From: Caryophanales bacterium UBA3620
Lineage (GTDB): Bacteria > Bacillota_I > Bacilli_A > RF39 > UBA660
Direction: 5' to 3'
Length of the DNA stretch: 28,836 nucleotides
NCBI GenBank assembly: GCA_002375205.1
Contig: DFLL01000010.1
Location: 1 to 28,836, forward strand
A program made the position numbers and the translations under genes. The stretch's first letter is position 1, and every line of letters starts with the position of its first letter. This document shows positions 21,281 through 28,836 of the stretch, in pieces. A model generated the notes under the pieces. That model worked only from the letters and a program-made list of their open reading frames with translations. It did no database searches and was not told where the DNA came from.

Positions 21281-21937
21281 ATGAAAAAATATCTTTCAGA
21301 ATTTGTTGGAACTTTTGTTTTAGTACTAGTAGCTTGTGGAGTAGCAGTAGTAACAAATGCTAATGTTGTAGCAACATCTTTAGCATTTGGTCTAGTTATT
21401 ATTGCAATGGCATACTCAATTGGTAATGTATCAGGATGTCATATTAATCCGGCTGTATCTTTTGCTATGCTATTAACTGGCAAGATGAAAGCAAAAGAAT
21501 TCTGCTGTTATGTCGTAGCTCAATTACTTGGAGCACTAGCAGGATCAGCAATCCTTGCAGTATTATTAGGAAGTTGTGAAGCGTTAGGAGCAAACTCTTA
21601 TGGTATGAATGAAAATCTTGCTACTAATGTGTGGATTGCCCTTTTAGTAGAAACTATCCTTACCTTTATTTTTGTTACTGCTATACTAGGAGTAACATCA
21701 CGAAAAGAACACTCAAATATTTCAGGCTTAGTAATAGGTTTAACTTTAACTCTTGTACATCTAATAGGAATTAGTTTTACAGGAACAAGCGTAAATCCTG
21801 CTAGAAGTTTAGCTCCAGCGTTATTACAAGGCGGAGAAGTACTAAGAGAGGCTTGGGTATTTATCCTAGCTCCATTACTAGGAGCTTCACTTGCAAGCAT
21901 CTTCTATAAAGCTGTTCTAAAACAAGAAAATAAATAG
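21281..21937 (+). CDS. aqpZ: Aquaporin, AqpZ-like (MIP family)
   Basis: A 218-residue channel with six membrane segments and the two half-helix motifs: GCHINPAVSF (Asn56-Ala58) and GTSVNPARSL (Asn172-Arg175). The short length and lack of the long loops of glycerol facilitators suggest a water-selective channel, but substrate is inferred only. The segment around ALGANSYGMNE lies in the third outside loop. It is transcribed alone, between its own promoter and a strong terminator. Confidence 0.93.
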   Translation: MKKYLSEFVGTFVLVLVACGVAVVTNANVVATSLAFGLVIIAMAYSIGNVSGCHINPAVSFAMLLTGKMKAKEFCCYVVAQLLGALAGSAILAVLLGSCEALGANSYGMNENLATNVWIALLVETILTFIFVTAILGVTSRKEHSNISGLVIGLTLTLVHLIGISFTGTSVNPARSLAPALLQGGEVLREAWVFILAPLLGASLASIFYKAVLKQENK

Positions 21938-21960
21938 TAATAAACAATAAATTCTGATAT

Positions 21961-21995
21961 AACTATCTATAAAATTTATTATAGATAGTTTTTTT
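21961..21995 (+). terminator. Strong terminator of the aquaporin gene
   Basis: AACTATCTATAA (21961-21972) is the reverse complement of 21979-21990, with a 6-base loop and a T run. Confidence 0.85.
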
Positions 21996-22080
21996 AAAAC
22001 TATTGTATGTCAGAACAAAAGTTTCAACTTTTATAAATAGAATATTAAAAAATATGAATCTTCATTAACAAGAAAAAAAT

Positions 22081-22140
22081 AATTGCAAATATAATTGACT
22101 TTGATTACAGTTTTAGTATATACTTTGACTGCAATTGCAA
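22081..22140 (+). promoter_or_regulatory. Promoter of the surface protein with flanking direct repeats
   Basis: -35 TTGACT (22095-22100), 18-base spacer, -10 TATACT (22119-22124). Two near-identical 12-mers, ACTTTGATTACA (22098-22109) and ACTTTGACTGCA (22122-22133), lie 24 bases apart, one at each box. AATTGCAA occurs at 22081-22088 and again at 22133-22140. The arrangement suggests binding sites for a regulator. Confidence 0.5.
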
Positions 22141-22178
22141 AAAAGAAAAAAATTAATTTTTTTGAAAGGGAGGTTTTA

Positions 22179-25124
22179 TTGAAAAAAATACTGTTTTTTA
22201 TAATTATAATGTTTTTTGCCATTACTAAAGTCAATGTAAAAGCTAGCGAGGTAACTTTAGTAAAAGAAAGAATTGATGATGTTTATTGTTACTACTATGA
22301 TGATAATTTTGGTAAATATAGATTTTTTTATGTAGATAAATATTTGCTCGGTGAAAATTATGGTTACTGTATACAGTTAGGAAAAAAAATAGAAGGAAAT
22401 ATTTACTCATATACCACATCTTTTGATGATGCCAATATAAGTAATAGTGATTTAGAGTATATAAAGTTAGTAAGTTATTATGGATACGATTATCCTGGAC
22501 ACAAAACAGATAAATATTATATAGCAACCCAAGAACTTATTTGGTCAAGATTATCCAATGTTCAAATGAAATGGGTAGTTAATCTAGATCCAAATGATTT
22601 GTTTGAAATTCAAAATGAAAAAGATGTGATCCTAAATTTAGTAAGTAATCATTATACTAAACCATCATTTGATAATAATACTGTTGATATAGTAAAAGGT
22701 GAAAAAATAACACTAACTGATACTAACAATGTTATATCTAATTACAAATCAGATAGTAATTATATTAAAATAAACGGTAATAGTATTACCATAGATGGAA
22801 ATATTGATGTTGATAAAGTAACACTTACTAAGAATGTAACTACTGATAAAGTCTTCTTACTTTATACAAATGGCAATTCCCAAAAAATGATGTCATCAGG
22901 TAAAGTAGAACCAGTAACGAGCAAAATAAATTTAAATATCCTAAGTGGCTCCGTAACCATTCACAAAAAAGATATAGAAACAGGAGATAATCCTCAAGGC
23001 GATGGTTCTTTAAAAGGAGCTAAATATAATTTATATGACAGTAGTGGAATTCTAAAAGGAACTTTTATCACAGGGAAAAAAGAAAAAATAGATAATCTTT
23101 CACCAGGAAAATATTATCTTAAGGAAATAGAACCTAGTATTGGGTATCAACTTGATGATAATATTTACAATATAATAATCGAAAAAGATAACCTAGATAT
23201 AGAAGTAACTGTTTATGAAAAAATAATCAAAAGAAGAGTAGATATCTTTAAGTCATATGCATCATCAGATACCGGACTTCTTACCCCAGAAGAAGGAGTT
23301 GTATTTGAGGTGTATAATAAAGATAATATTTTAATAGATAGTTTAGTCACAGACAAAGATGGTTTCACGAGCATATATTTACCATATGGTTTCTATACAC
23401 TAAAACAAATAACAAGTTCAGAAGGATATGAAAAGATAGAGGACTATCATATAATAATAAATGAATATGATGATAGACCCATTTATAAACTATTTACTAA
23501 TGCCGAAATTAAGTCCAGGATAAAAATAATAAAGAAAGATTTTGAAACAAAAGAAATTATAACTAATTCAGATGCTAAATTTAAAATATATGATGTAAAA
23601 AATAACAAGTTTATATCTTTTAAAATAACATATCCAGAAGAAAAAACAATTGACACTTTTGAGGTTAAAGATGGAATATTTATAACTCCTGAGGAACTAT
23701 CTCCTGGAACATATAGATTATTTGAAGTAGATGAAAAGATGAACGGCTATCTGTATAATGATGAAGGCATAGAATTTAAGATAGGAGAGTCTTCCAACTT
23801 TATAAAAGATGAAGAGTATGGAAATATATTAGAAGTATCATTCTATAATACTCCAGTTAAGGGAAAGATAGAGATATATAAATATGGAGAAGATATTATA
23901 TATCAAGATGATACATATAAATATAAAGAAATACTTTTAAGTAATGTTAAATTTGGTTTATACTCTAAAAATAATATATATCAAAATAATAAATTAGTAT
24001 ATAGCAAAGATGAATTTATAAAAGAATTGACCACAGATGAAAATGGTTATTCAATGATAGATAATCTCCCATTAGGGGATTACTATCTAAAAGAAATATC
24101 TTCATCAAACGATAATAATGTAAGTAATCTTTTATATGATATAAGCCTAACATATGAAGACCAATATACCGAAAAAGTTATTAAAAATGTTGATATATAT
24201 AATTATCTAAAAAAAGGTATTTTGATAATCAATAAATATGATAAGAATACAAATGCTCCTTTACCGAATACCCTTATCGAAATTAGGAAAAAAGATAATA
24301 CAATCGTATACAAGGGATATACAGATGATAAAGGTCAAATAATTATAAATGATTTAAAATATGGAGAATATTATCTAGCAGAAACAGAAGCAACTACTGG
24401 ATACAAATTACTTGAAGAAGATATTTCATTTACTATTGACAAAGAGGAAACAATTATTGATATTTATAATGAAAGAATATCAGTTCCTGATACAGGATTA
24501 AATATAAATATCAAAATACTACTAATGGTAATATCAATATTATTTAGTGTAATGATTCTAATCCTAACACATAACAAATTAATAAATATTCTATGTGTAA
24601 TAATAATTACATTGTCATGTTTAATATTATTAATTAATTACTTTTTAATAAATATCGATAAAACTAAAAATACCAAAGCAGTGGAAGCATATCTCACAAA
24701 CAAAATTAGCGATACATATAATGAAAAATACCGCTATAAAGCATTGTTAGAAATACCATCAATTAATCTTAAGAGAGGAATATTAGATATTAATAATCAT
24801 TATAATAAATCAAAATATAATATTGAACTCATTAAAGAAGAACCAGATATTATCATATTAGCGGCTCATAATGGAAATTATTATAATTCATTCTTTAGAA
24901 ATCTTTCTAGTTTAGAATTAGGAGAAACTATAAACTACTATAAGGATGGTAATATTTATAAATATATTTATAGTGATAGTTATGAAATAAGAAAAGATGG
25001 TTATGCTGATATATACTATAAAAAAGATAATAAAAGTATTATTTTAATTACTTGTAAAGATAATACTGATGATGCTCAAATAGTTCATATAGGATATTTA
25101 AAAGAAGTAACCCCTACAGAGTGA
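22179..25124 (+). CDS. Thioester/Cna-B surface protein fused to a sortase-like domain
   Basis: The frame opens at 22095, but AAAGGGAGG five bases before TTG 22179 and the following signal peptide (KKILFFIIIMFFAIT...VKA) fix the start; 981 residues. A TQXA-type thioester domain is next: Cys64 in GYCIQ and Gln118 in IATQELIW. Five Cna-B/SpaA-like domains follow (about residues 255-765), most with the Lys of IxKKD and the Glu of YYLKE. VPDTG at 769-773 is followed by two membrane segments separated by THNK. Then comes a sortase-like domain: LEIPSINLKRGIL, IILAAHNG (His897), LSSLELGETINYY and ILITCKD (Cys959). The usual Arg position holds Gln967. The topology puts both the sorting motif and the sortase domain outside. 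Confidence 0.85.
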   Translation: MKKILFFIIIMFFAITKVNVKASEVTLVKERIDDVYCYYYDDNFGKYRFFYVDKYLLGENYGYCIQLGKKIEGNIYSYTTSFDDANISNSDLEYIKLVSYYGYDYPGHKTDKYYIATQELIWSRLSNVQMKWVVNLDPNDLFEIQNEKDVILNLVSNHYTKPSFDNNTVDIVKGEKITLTDTNNVISNYKSDSNYIKINGNSITIDGNIDVDKVTLTKNVTTDKVFLLYTNGNSQKMMSSGKVEPVTSKINLNILSGSVTIHKKDIETGDNPQGDGSLKGAKYNLYDSSGILKGTFITGKKEKIDNLSPGKYYLKEIEPSIGYQLDDNIYNIIIEKDNLDIEVTVYEKIIKRRVDIFKSYASSDTGLLTPEEGVVFEVYNKDNILIDSLVTDKDGFTSIYLPYGFYTLKQITSSEGYEKIEDYHIIINEYDDRPIYKLFTNAEIKSRIKIIKKDFETKEIITNSDAKFKIYDVKNNKFISFKITYPEEKTIDTFEVKDGIFITPEELSPGTYRLFEVDEKMNGYLYNDEGIEFKIGESSNFIKDEEYGNILEVSFYNTPVKGKIEIYKYGEDIIYQDDTYKYKEILLSNVKFGLYSKNNIYQNNKLVYSKDEFIKELTTDENGYSMIDNLPLGDYYLKEISSSNDNNVSNLLYDISLTYEDQYTEKVIKNVDIYNYLKKGILIINKYDKNTNAPLPNTLIEIRKKDNTIVYKGYTDDKGQIIINDLKYGEYYLAETEATTGYKLLEEDISFTIDKEETIIDIYNERISVPDTGLNINIKILLMVISILFSVMILILTHNKLINILCVIIITLSCLILLINYFLINIDKTKNTKAVEAYLTNKISDTYNEKYRYKALLEIPSINLKRGILDINNHYNKSKYNIELIKEEPDIIILAAHNGNYYNSFFRNLSSLELGETINYYKDGNIYKYIYSDSYEIRKDGYADIYYKKDNKSIILITCKDNTDDAQIVHIGYLKEVTPTE

Positions 25125-25143
25125 TGCTATAGTATCACTCTTT
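25117..25143 (+). terminator. Terminator of the surface protein gene
   Basis: AGAGTGAT then GCTATAGT and ATCACTCT form an 8-bp stem followed by TTC. The gene's stop codon is in the stem. The T run is short. Confidence 0.65.
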
Positions 25144-25206
25144 CATAATTGAATAAAAAAGTTTTCCCAGTATTATAAGGATCCACAAAAACATTTTTCT
25201 ATTTCC

Positions 25207-25235
25207 TTGCTTTTTTTTGTTCACCATGATAAAAT
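25207..25235 (+). promoter_or_regulatory. SigA-type promoter of the 25254-cdaA-cdaR operon
   Basis: -35 TTGCTT (25207-25212), 17-base spacer, -10 TAAAAT (25230-25235), GGGGATGAG before ATG 25254. Confidence 0.65.
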
Positions 25236-25253
25236 TAATATGGGGATGAGTAG

Positions 25254-25760
25254 ATGAAAAGAAATTGTAAGAATGAAGAAAGAATTCATTTGACAGATCA
25301 CTTTACATATCAAATAATTGATAATGTTATATACTTATTTGAGGAACCTTCAGTTACATCTACGGAATTACAATTATTATTTAAGAAAGTAGCACTTATA
25401 ATCGAGGATGAAGATATTTCATATATAAATGTATCAGTGAAGAATATTGAAGAACGAAAAGAATATTATATGAATTTAGGATTCTCCTTATCATATTATA
25501 GTATTGACAAATTAAACACATTATATAAAGATTATCCAGATAAAAAAGCATACAGATGTTATGCATTTATGACTAAGAATGATTTTCTAAATATAAATAG
25601 TAAAGAAGGAAAAGTAACAATTGAGAAAAAAGAAATAAAAAAGGAGAATAATTATAATAAAGGATTTGTAAATAGCATGCTTCTTCTCCTTGTAGGAATA
25701 ACACTTATTTGCTATTTGTGTATAGAAGGATTCATAACAATAATTAAATTAGGAAGGTGA
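25254..25760 (+). CDS. Tail-anchored protein of unknown function upstream of cdaA
   Basis: A 168-residue protein with a soluble N-terminal domain and one membrane segment near the C-terminus (about 142-162, SMLLLLVGITLICYLCIEGF) ending in a basic IIKLGR. In the soluble part, VSVKNIEERKEYYMNLGFSL recalls the last helix and strand of GNAT acetyltransferases (N...A...Y...GF). The usual acetyl-CoA loop (Q/RxxGxG/A) is absent, so catalysis is doubtful. A Lys/Glu linker joins the parts. It ends 4 bases before the cdaA start and shares its promoter, hinting at a link with c-di-AMP control. Confidence 0.65.
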   Translation: MKRNCKNEERIHLTDHFTYQIIDNVIYLFEEPSVTSTELQLLFKKVALIIEDEDISYINVSVKNIEERKEYYMNLGFSLSYYSIDKLNTLYKDYPDKKAYRCYAFMTKNDFLNINSKEGKVTIEKKEIKKENNYNKGFVNSMLLLLVGITLICYLCIEGFITIIKLGR

Positions 25761-25764
25761 TAAT

Positions 25765-26589
25765 ATGACATTGAATGTATTGGTAATATTACAAAAAATA
25801 ATAGATATATCTTTAGTATGGGTAATAATATATTTTATTCTAAAAAATATAAAAAACAATGTAAAAATGGTTCTTTTATTCAAAGGAGTAGCAATTATAT
25901 TAGTAGTTAAAGTATTAAGTGATATTTTAAATTTAACCACGATTGGCTTACTATTAGAATATGTAATTATGTGGGGACCACTTGCTTTAGTTATTATATT
26001 TCAACCAGAGATTAGAAATATGTTAGAACACTTAGGAAGAAAACAATTATTAGGTAGACATAAAGTATTAACACTAGATGAAAGAGAAAAATTAGTATAC
26101 GAAGTAATGAATGCGGTTGATTATTTAAGAAAATCAAGAATAGGAGCTCTTATCGTATTAGAAAGAGATATAAGTTTGAATGAATATATTGAAAGAAGTA
26201 AACCCATTTATGGAGATATTTCTTCAGAATTATTGATATCAATATTCTTTCCAAGAAATCCACTTCATGATGGAGGAGTAATAATTCAAGGTAATAAAAT
26301 TACATCAGCAGGAGCGGTATTTCCAATTAGTATTAATAGTAAAATAAGTAAAAAATTAGGTACTCGTCATAGAGCCGCTATTGGAATAAGTGAAGAATCT
26401 GATGCTATTGCTATAGTAGTTAGTGAAGAAACTGGTAAAATATCTATAGCTATTGGTGGTAATCTAAATTATAATCTTTCTTTAGATGATGCAAGAATGA
26501 TTTTAATAGAAGAACTTAAACCAAAAAGAGAAGTTCTATTAGATGATGAATTTGAGGATGAGGAGGAAGAACATAATGAAAGCGCTTAA
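25765..26589 (+). CDS. cdaA: Diadenylate cyclase CdaA
   Basis: CdaA makes the second messenger c-di-AMP from two ATP. The 274-residue protein has three N-terminal membrane segments (to about residue 80) and a DAC domain. Catalytic motifs are present: LHDGGVII (DGA-type motif as DGG) and GTRHRAAIG, plus SAGAVFPIS. The C-terminus is strongly acidic (DDEFEDEEEEHNESA); the DNA for this tail also holds the AGGAGG used by cdaR. GAAGGTGATAAT precedes the ATG. It overlaps cdaR by 14 bases. Confidence 0.97.
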   Translation: MTLNVLVILQKIIDISLVWVIIYFILKNIKNNVKMVLLFKGVAIILVVKVLSDILNLTTIGLLLEYVIMWGPLALVIIFQPEIRNMLEHLGRKQLLGRHKVLTLDEREKLVYEVMNAVDYLRKSRIGALIVLERDISLNEYIERSKPIYGDISSELLISIFFPRNPLHDGGVIIQGNKITSAGAVFPISINSKISKKLGTRHRAAIGISEESDAIAIVVSEETGKISIAIGGNLNYNLSLDDARMILIEELKPKREVLLDDEFEDEEEEHNESA

Positions 26590-27967
26590 GAAAACTATTA
26601 AGAATATAAAAAAAATCTTCCGAATTATTGCCAGAATAATAGATAAAATAATCGTAACACCAATTACCAAATTTGGACTATTTATAAGTGAGAAATTTGA
26701 TAAAGGAGCAGGTAAATTTGAAAAGTGGATAAGTAAGAGAAATACTATGATTTTTGTATCACTACTTTTAGCATTACTATTCTTTTTCTATGTTGATAAT
26801 CAAGCGAGTACCATAATAGATAGTGCCGCTGAAGTATTAGAAAATCAAACTGTCGAAGCAACATATAATAAAGAAGCCTATATTGTTGAAGGCCTTCCTG
26901 ATACAGCAGATGTTACATTAATCGGAAGAACGGTTGACTTATATCTTGCTAAACAATTATCTACTGGTAAAGTAACTGTAGATTTATCTAACTTAAAAGA
27001 AGGTACACATAGAGTCGATTTAAATTACCAAAACTCAATTAATTCAGTATCATATAAATTAAATCCATCTTCTATAACCGTTAATGTTTATGAAAAGGTA
27101 TCAGCAACTAAACCTATTACTATAGACGTTATTAATAAAGATAAATTGAATAGTACTTTATCCGTACAATCAGTAACCTTAGATAAAGAAGAAGTAATCA
27201 TAAAAGGAACAGATGATCCCAAATCAATACATAACATTGATAATGTCGCTACTGTTAAGGCACTCGTAGATGTAGGTAGTATTAGTGATCCAACTTCTGG
27301 AGTAAATATTCCAGATAATGTAAAATTAGTAGCATATGATAAATATGGGAATGTTGTTGATGTAGAAATAGTCCCAGAAAAAGTAAATGCAACAGTTAAT
27401 ATTGAATCTTATAGTGCTGAAGCTAAAATAAAAGTTATTCCAAAAGGAATAGATAAACTTGCTTTTGGAAAGTCAATAAGTTCAATATCAACATCAGTAA
27501 ATACAATAACCATATATGGTGATGAGGAAACAGTAAAGTCATATTCTGATACATATATACCTATTGAAGTAGATGTTACTGGCCTTTCAGAAAGTAAAAC
27601 GTATACTGTAGTAGTGCCAAAGAGTGACGGTATAAGAGAAGTATCTGAAGATACTATAACTGTTAAAATTACTCTAGGAAATGAAGAAAGTATTGAAGTG
27701 CCAGACATTAAGATAGACGCTATTAATTTAGGACCGAACCTAAAAGCAGGTGCGATAGGAGAAAATTCTTCTAAAACTACCGTAATAGTAAACGGAACAA
27801 AAGAAGTATTAGATACCATTGATGCTACAACAATAAAAGCAACGGTAGACTTATCTGGACTTGGCGAAGGAGAACATACTGTTAATGTAGTAGTGACCGG
27901 AGATGAGGTAAAGGCAAACTATAAACCAAAGACTACATCTATAAAGGTACGTATTACTAAGAATTAA
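26576..27967 (+). CDS. cdaR: YbbR-domain CdaA regulator CdaR
   Basis: CdaR binds CdaA at the membrane and modulates its activity. From ATG 26576 the protein has 463 residues. It has a basic N-terminus, one membrane segment (about 56-73, MIFVSLLLALLFFFYVDNQ) and then several extracytoplasmic YbbR repeats, each with the VTLIGR/VTVDLSNLKEGTH, then SSITVNV kind of pattern. The frame opens at ATG 26543, but the AGGAGG at 26561-26566 suits 26576. glmM, normally third in this operon, does not follow; a terminator does. Confidence 0.93.
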   Translation: MKALKKTIKNIKKIFRIIARIIDKIIVTPITKFGLFISEKFDKGAGKFEKWISKRNTMIFVSLLLALLFFFYVDNQASTIIDSAAEVLENQTVEATYNKEAYIVEGLPDTADVTLIGRTVDLYLAKQLSTGKVTVDLSNLKEGTHRVDLNYQNSINSVSYKLNPSSITVNVYEKVSATKPITIDVINKDKLNSTLSVQSVTLDKEEVIIKGTDDPKSIHNIDNVATVKALVDVGSISDPTSGVNIPDNVKLVAYDKYGNVVDVEIVPEKVNATVNIESYSAEAKIKVIPKGIDKLAFGKSISSISTSVNTITIYGDEETVKSYSDTYIPIEVDVTGLSESKTYTVVVPKSDGIREVSEDTITVKITLGNEESIEVPDIKIDAINLGPNLKAGAIGENSSKTTVIVNGTKEVLDTIDATTIKATVDLSGLGEGEHTVNVVVTGDEVKANYKPKTTSIKVRITKN

Positions 27968-27969
27968 TA

Positions 27970-27996
27970 TAGAGAAGATTAATTTCTTCTCTTTTT
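27970..27996 (+). terminator. Terminator of the cdaA-cdaR operon
   Basis: AGAGAAGA, loop TTAATT, TCTTCTCT, then a T run; the stem is 8 bp. Repeat copy D begins directly after the T run. Confidence 0.75.
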
Positions 27997-28059
27997 GTTA
28001 ACCGCTTCGCTAACGGATTAACAAGTTAATCCGCGGAAATACTTCTAGTAGATTTATCC
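27997..28059 (+). repeat. Dispersed two-hairpin intergenic element, copy D
   Basis: Starts GTTAACCGCTTCGC as copy C. Hairpin GGATTAAC (28015-28022), loop AA, GTTAATCC (28025-28032). It is enclosed by CCGC (28002-28005) and GCGG (28033-28036). The tail has AATAC, then TCTAGTA and AGAT, which looks like the copy B tail with the conserved TACAAGAATAG segment deleted. Confidence 0.55.
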
Positions 28060-28153
28060 ATTAATAATATAAAACACTAAATATGTCTAGTTATGTCGAA
28101 ACTAATGCAAAGATATTAAAAGTATGATATCCTATATAAAAAGGAGGATAAAG

Positions 28154-28252
28154 ATGGGATATATTTTAGTAGAGGACATCCTAGATGAAATGAGTAAAAA
28201 TATTTCATACATTAAACTAAATAGTTATTTAAAGGGAAGAAAAAAAGTATAA
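28154..28252 (+). CDS. Small protein of 32 residues
   Basis: ATG 28154 is preceded by a perfect AAGGAGG (28141-28147), and the gene is followed by a good terminator (about 28231-28265: AAGGGAAGAA pairing with TTCTTCTCTT, then T). The product begins MGYILVEDILDEMSKNISYI and ends in a basic KGRKKV, probably one amphipathic helix. I do not recognise it. A clear SigA promoter was not found, although TATGAT and TATATA boxes lie upstream. Confidence 0.6.
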   Translation: MGYILVEDILDEMSKNISYIKLNSYLKGRKKV

Positions 28253-28267
28253 TTCTTCTCTTTTTAA
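28231..28267 (+). terminator. Terminator of the 32-residue gene
   Basis: AAGGGAAGAA pairs with TTCTTCTCTT (one G-T pair) around an A-rich loop, followed by T. The stop codon lies in the loop. Confidence 0.6.
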
Positions 28268-28271
28268 ATAC

Positions 28272-28300
28272 TTGAAAACAATTAATATATTTGATATATT
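28272..28300 (+). promoter_or_regulatory. SigA-type promoter of the membrane protein gene
   Basis: -35 TTGAAA (28272-28277), 17-base spacer, -10 TATATT (28295-28300), AAAGGAAG before GTG 28325. Confidence 0.65.
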
Positions 28301-28324
28301 ATAAATAGAAAGGAAGTAGATATT

Positions 28325-28836
28325 GTGAAAGATATAACACCAAAAGAAGATAATAAAAGTAAGATAAAGAAAGGATTATATTATTTAATAGAAATAATAA
28401 TTGGAATTATCTTAATATTTGCAACTGAAACATTTCTAAATAGTATAAATTATTTATTTGTTATTATCTTATCTTTAGTAGGAGTAATCCAGTTAATATC
28501 TTTTATTATAGATAAAGAATATACAAAAAGCAATTATGTTCCCTTAGTAACAAGTATAATATGTATATGGATGGCACTATTTATTTATAAATATGGTAAC
28601 TTTTTATTTATTGAATTATTACCATCATTTATATCACTACTACTATTTATAGTATCAACAGGATTGTTTACAAAGTACTTTGAATTTAAGTTTATTCCTT
28701 ATCTAATTACTGGTCTTCTATCAATAGTATTAGGAATAACTCTAATATTTTCTCCAAATACAATTATGTATACACTCTTCAAAGTAACAGGAGTCTATCT
28801 AATACTAGTAACATTATTTGATTTAATAAGTACAAA
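28325..28836 (+). CDS. Multi-pass membrane protein, partial (3' end outside window)
   Basis: Open from GTG 28325 (AAAGGAAG upstream) to the last base without a stop, 170 residues visible. A charged N-terminus (KDITPKEDNKSKIKKG) is followed by about six closely packed hydrophobic segments, such as IIIGIILIFATETFL, LFVIILSLVGVIQLISFIID and LITGLLSIVLGITLIFSP. The repeated short helices, with G.L.I..GI.LIFSP-like turns, resemble the HdeD/DUF308 family, but that is a weak call. Function unknown. Confidence 0.65.
   Translation, partial: MKDITPKEDNKSKIKKGLYYLIEIIIGIILIFATETFLNSINYLFVIILSLVGVIQLISFIIDKEYTKSNYVPLVTSIICIWMALFIYKYGNFLFIELLPSFISLLLFIVSTGLFTKYFEFKFIPYLITGLLSIVLGITLIFSPNTIMYTLFKVTGVYLILVTLFDLIST

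Noticed and set aside
21598..21900. 100-codon minus-strand frame
   Set aside because: Antisense to the aquaporin gene, which has both NPA motifs and normal signals.
27409..27819. 136-codon minus-strand frame
   Set aside because: Fully antisense to cdaR, whose YbbR repeats are clear; low-complexity Ser/Thr/Val composition typical of a shadow frame.
1..28836. Mollicute-type code with TGA as Trp
   Set aside because: TGA ends several genes (for example lspA, the phosphotransferase and the DUF192 gene), and conserved Trp positions use TGG.
1..28836. CRISPR array, insertion sequence or prophage
   Set aside because: No regularly spaced direct repeats, transposase, integrase or phage structural genes were seen.

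Overview
This is a very AT-rich window in which almost every intergenic base is A or T. Genes use ATG, GTG and TTG starts, AGGAGG-like ribosome binding sites and the standard code: TGA is used as a stop and Trp is TGG. The gene set (infB-rbfA-truB, mutL-miaA, lspA-rluD, cdaA-cdaR, ffh, yidD, SigG-type sigma factor, YlmC, GerQ, CotD-like coat protein) indicates a low-GC Bacillota of the Bacilli/Erysipelotrichia kind, probably an uncultured gut lineage that forms spores or descends from a spore former. The species cannot be named from the sequence.

Layout. 1-5869 (+): 3' part of infB, a small unknown gene, rbfA, truB, mutL, a Fic-like pseudoenzyme and miaA (translation and repair). 5962-7241 (-): a DUF192 protein and gpsA, divergent from 7345-9213 (+), which holds a pseudopilin, lspA and rluD. 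9268-12769 (+): sigG with a structured leader, an N-acetylhexosamine-kinase-like phosphotransferase, ylmC, a second pseudopilin and ung. 12774-13769 (-): lemA and gerQ. 13875-15621 (+): pduL-type phosphotransacylase, an ABC-exporter membrane domain without ATPase, and yidD. 15639-16652 (-): a class B sortase. 16769-18074 (+): ntdP/DUF402 and ylmH. 18085-19303: a tRNA-Gly locus with an orphan PD-(D/E)XK nuclease-like gene on the minus strand. 19409-21937 (+): ffh, a CotD-like coat protein and an aquaporin. 22179-25124 (+): a large surface protein joining a thioester domain, five Cna-B/SpaA domains, a VPDTG sorting motif, two membrane segments and a sortase-like domain in one chain. 25254-27967 (+): a tail-anchored small protein, cdaA and cdaR (c-di-AMP synthesis). 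28154-28836 (+): a 32-residue protein and a multi-pass membrane protein that runs off the window.

How genes work together. Spore genes are scattered but partly keep their Bacillus neighbourhoods (sigG near ylmC, ung near gerQ). Surface functions include the sortase B, the sortase-fused adhesin, two pseudopilins, lspA, yidD and ffh. cdaA and cdaR form the usual c-di-AMP pair, but here with an extra membrane protein upstream and without glmM directly downstream.

The strongest candidates for something undescribed are: (1) the adhesin-sortase fusion, with Gln at the sortase Arg position; (2) a four-copy dispersed intergenic element with two hairpins whose stems change by compensatory substitutions, always just after the end of a plus-strand gene; and (3) the tRNA-Gly/nuclease locus, with an A19-U56 exchange in the tRNA and three copies of the odd palindrome CTTGSCAAG.
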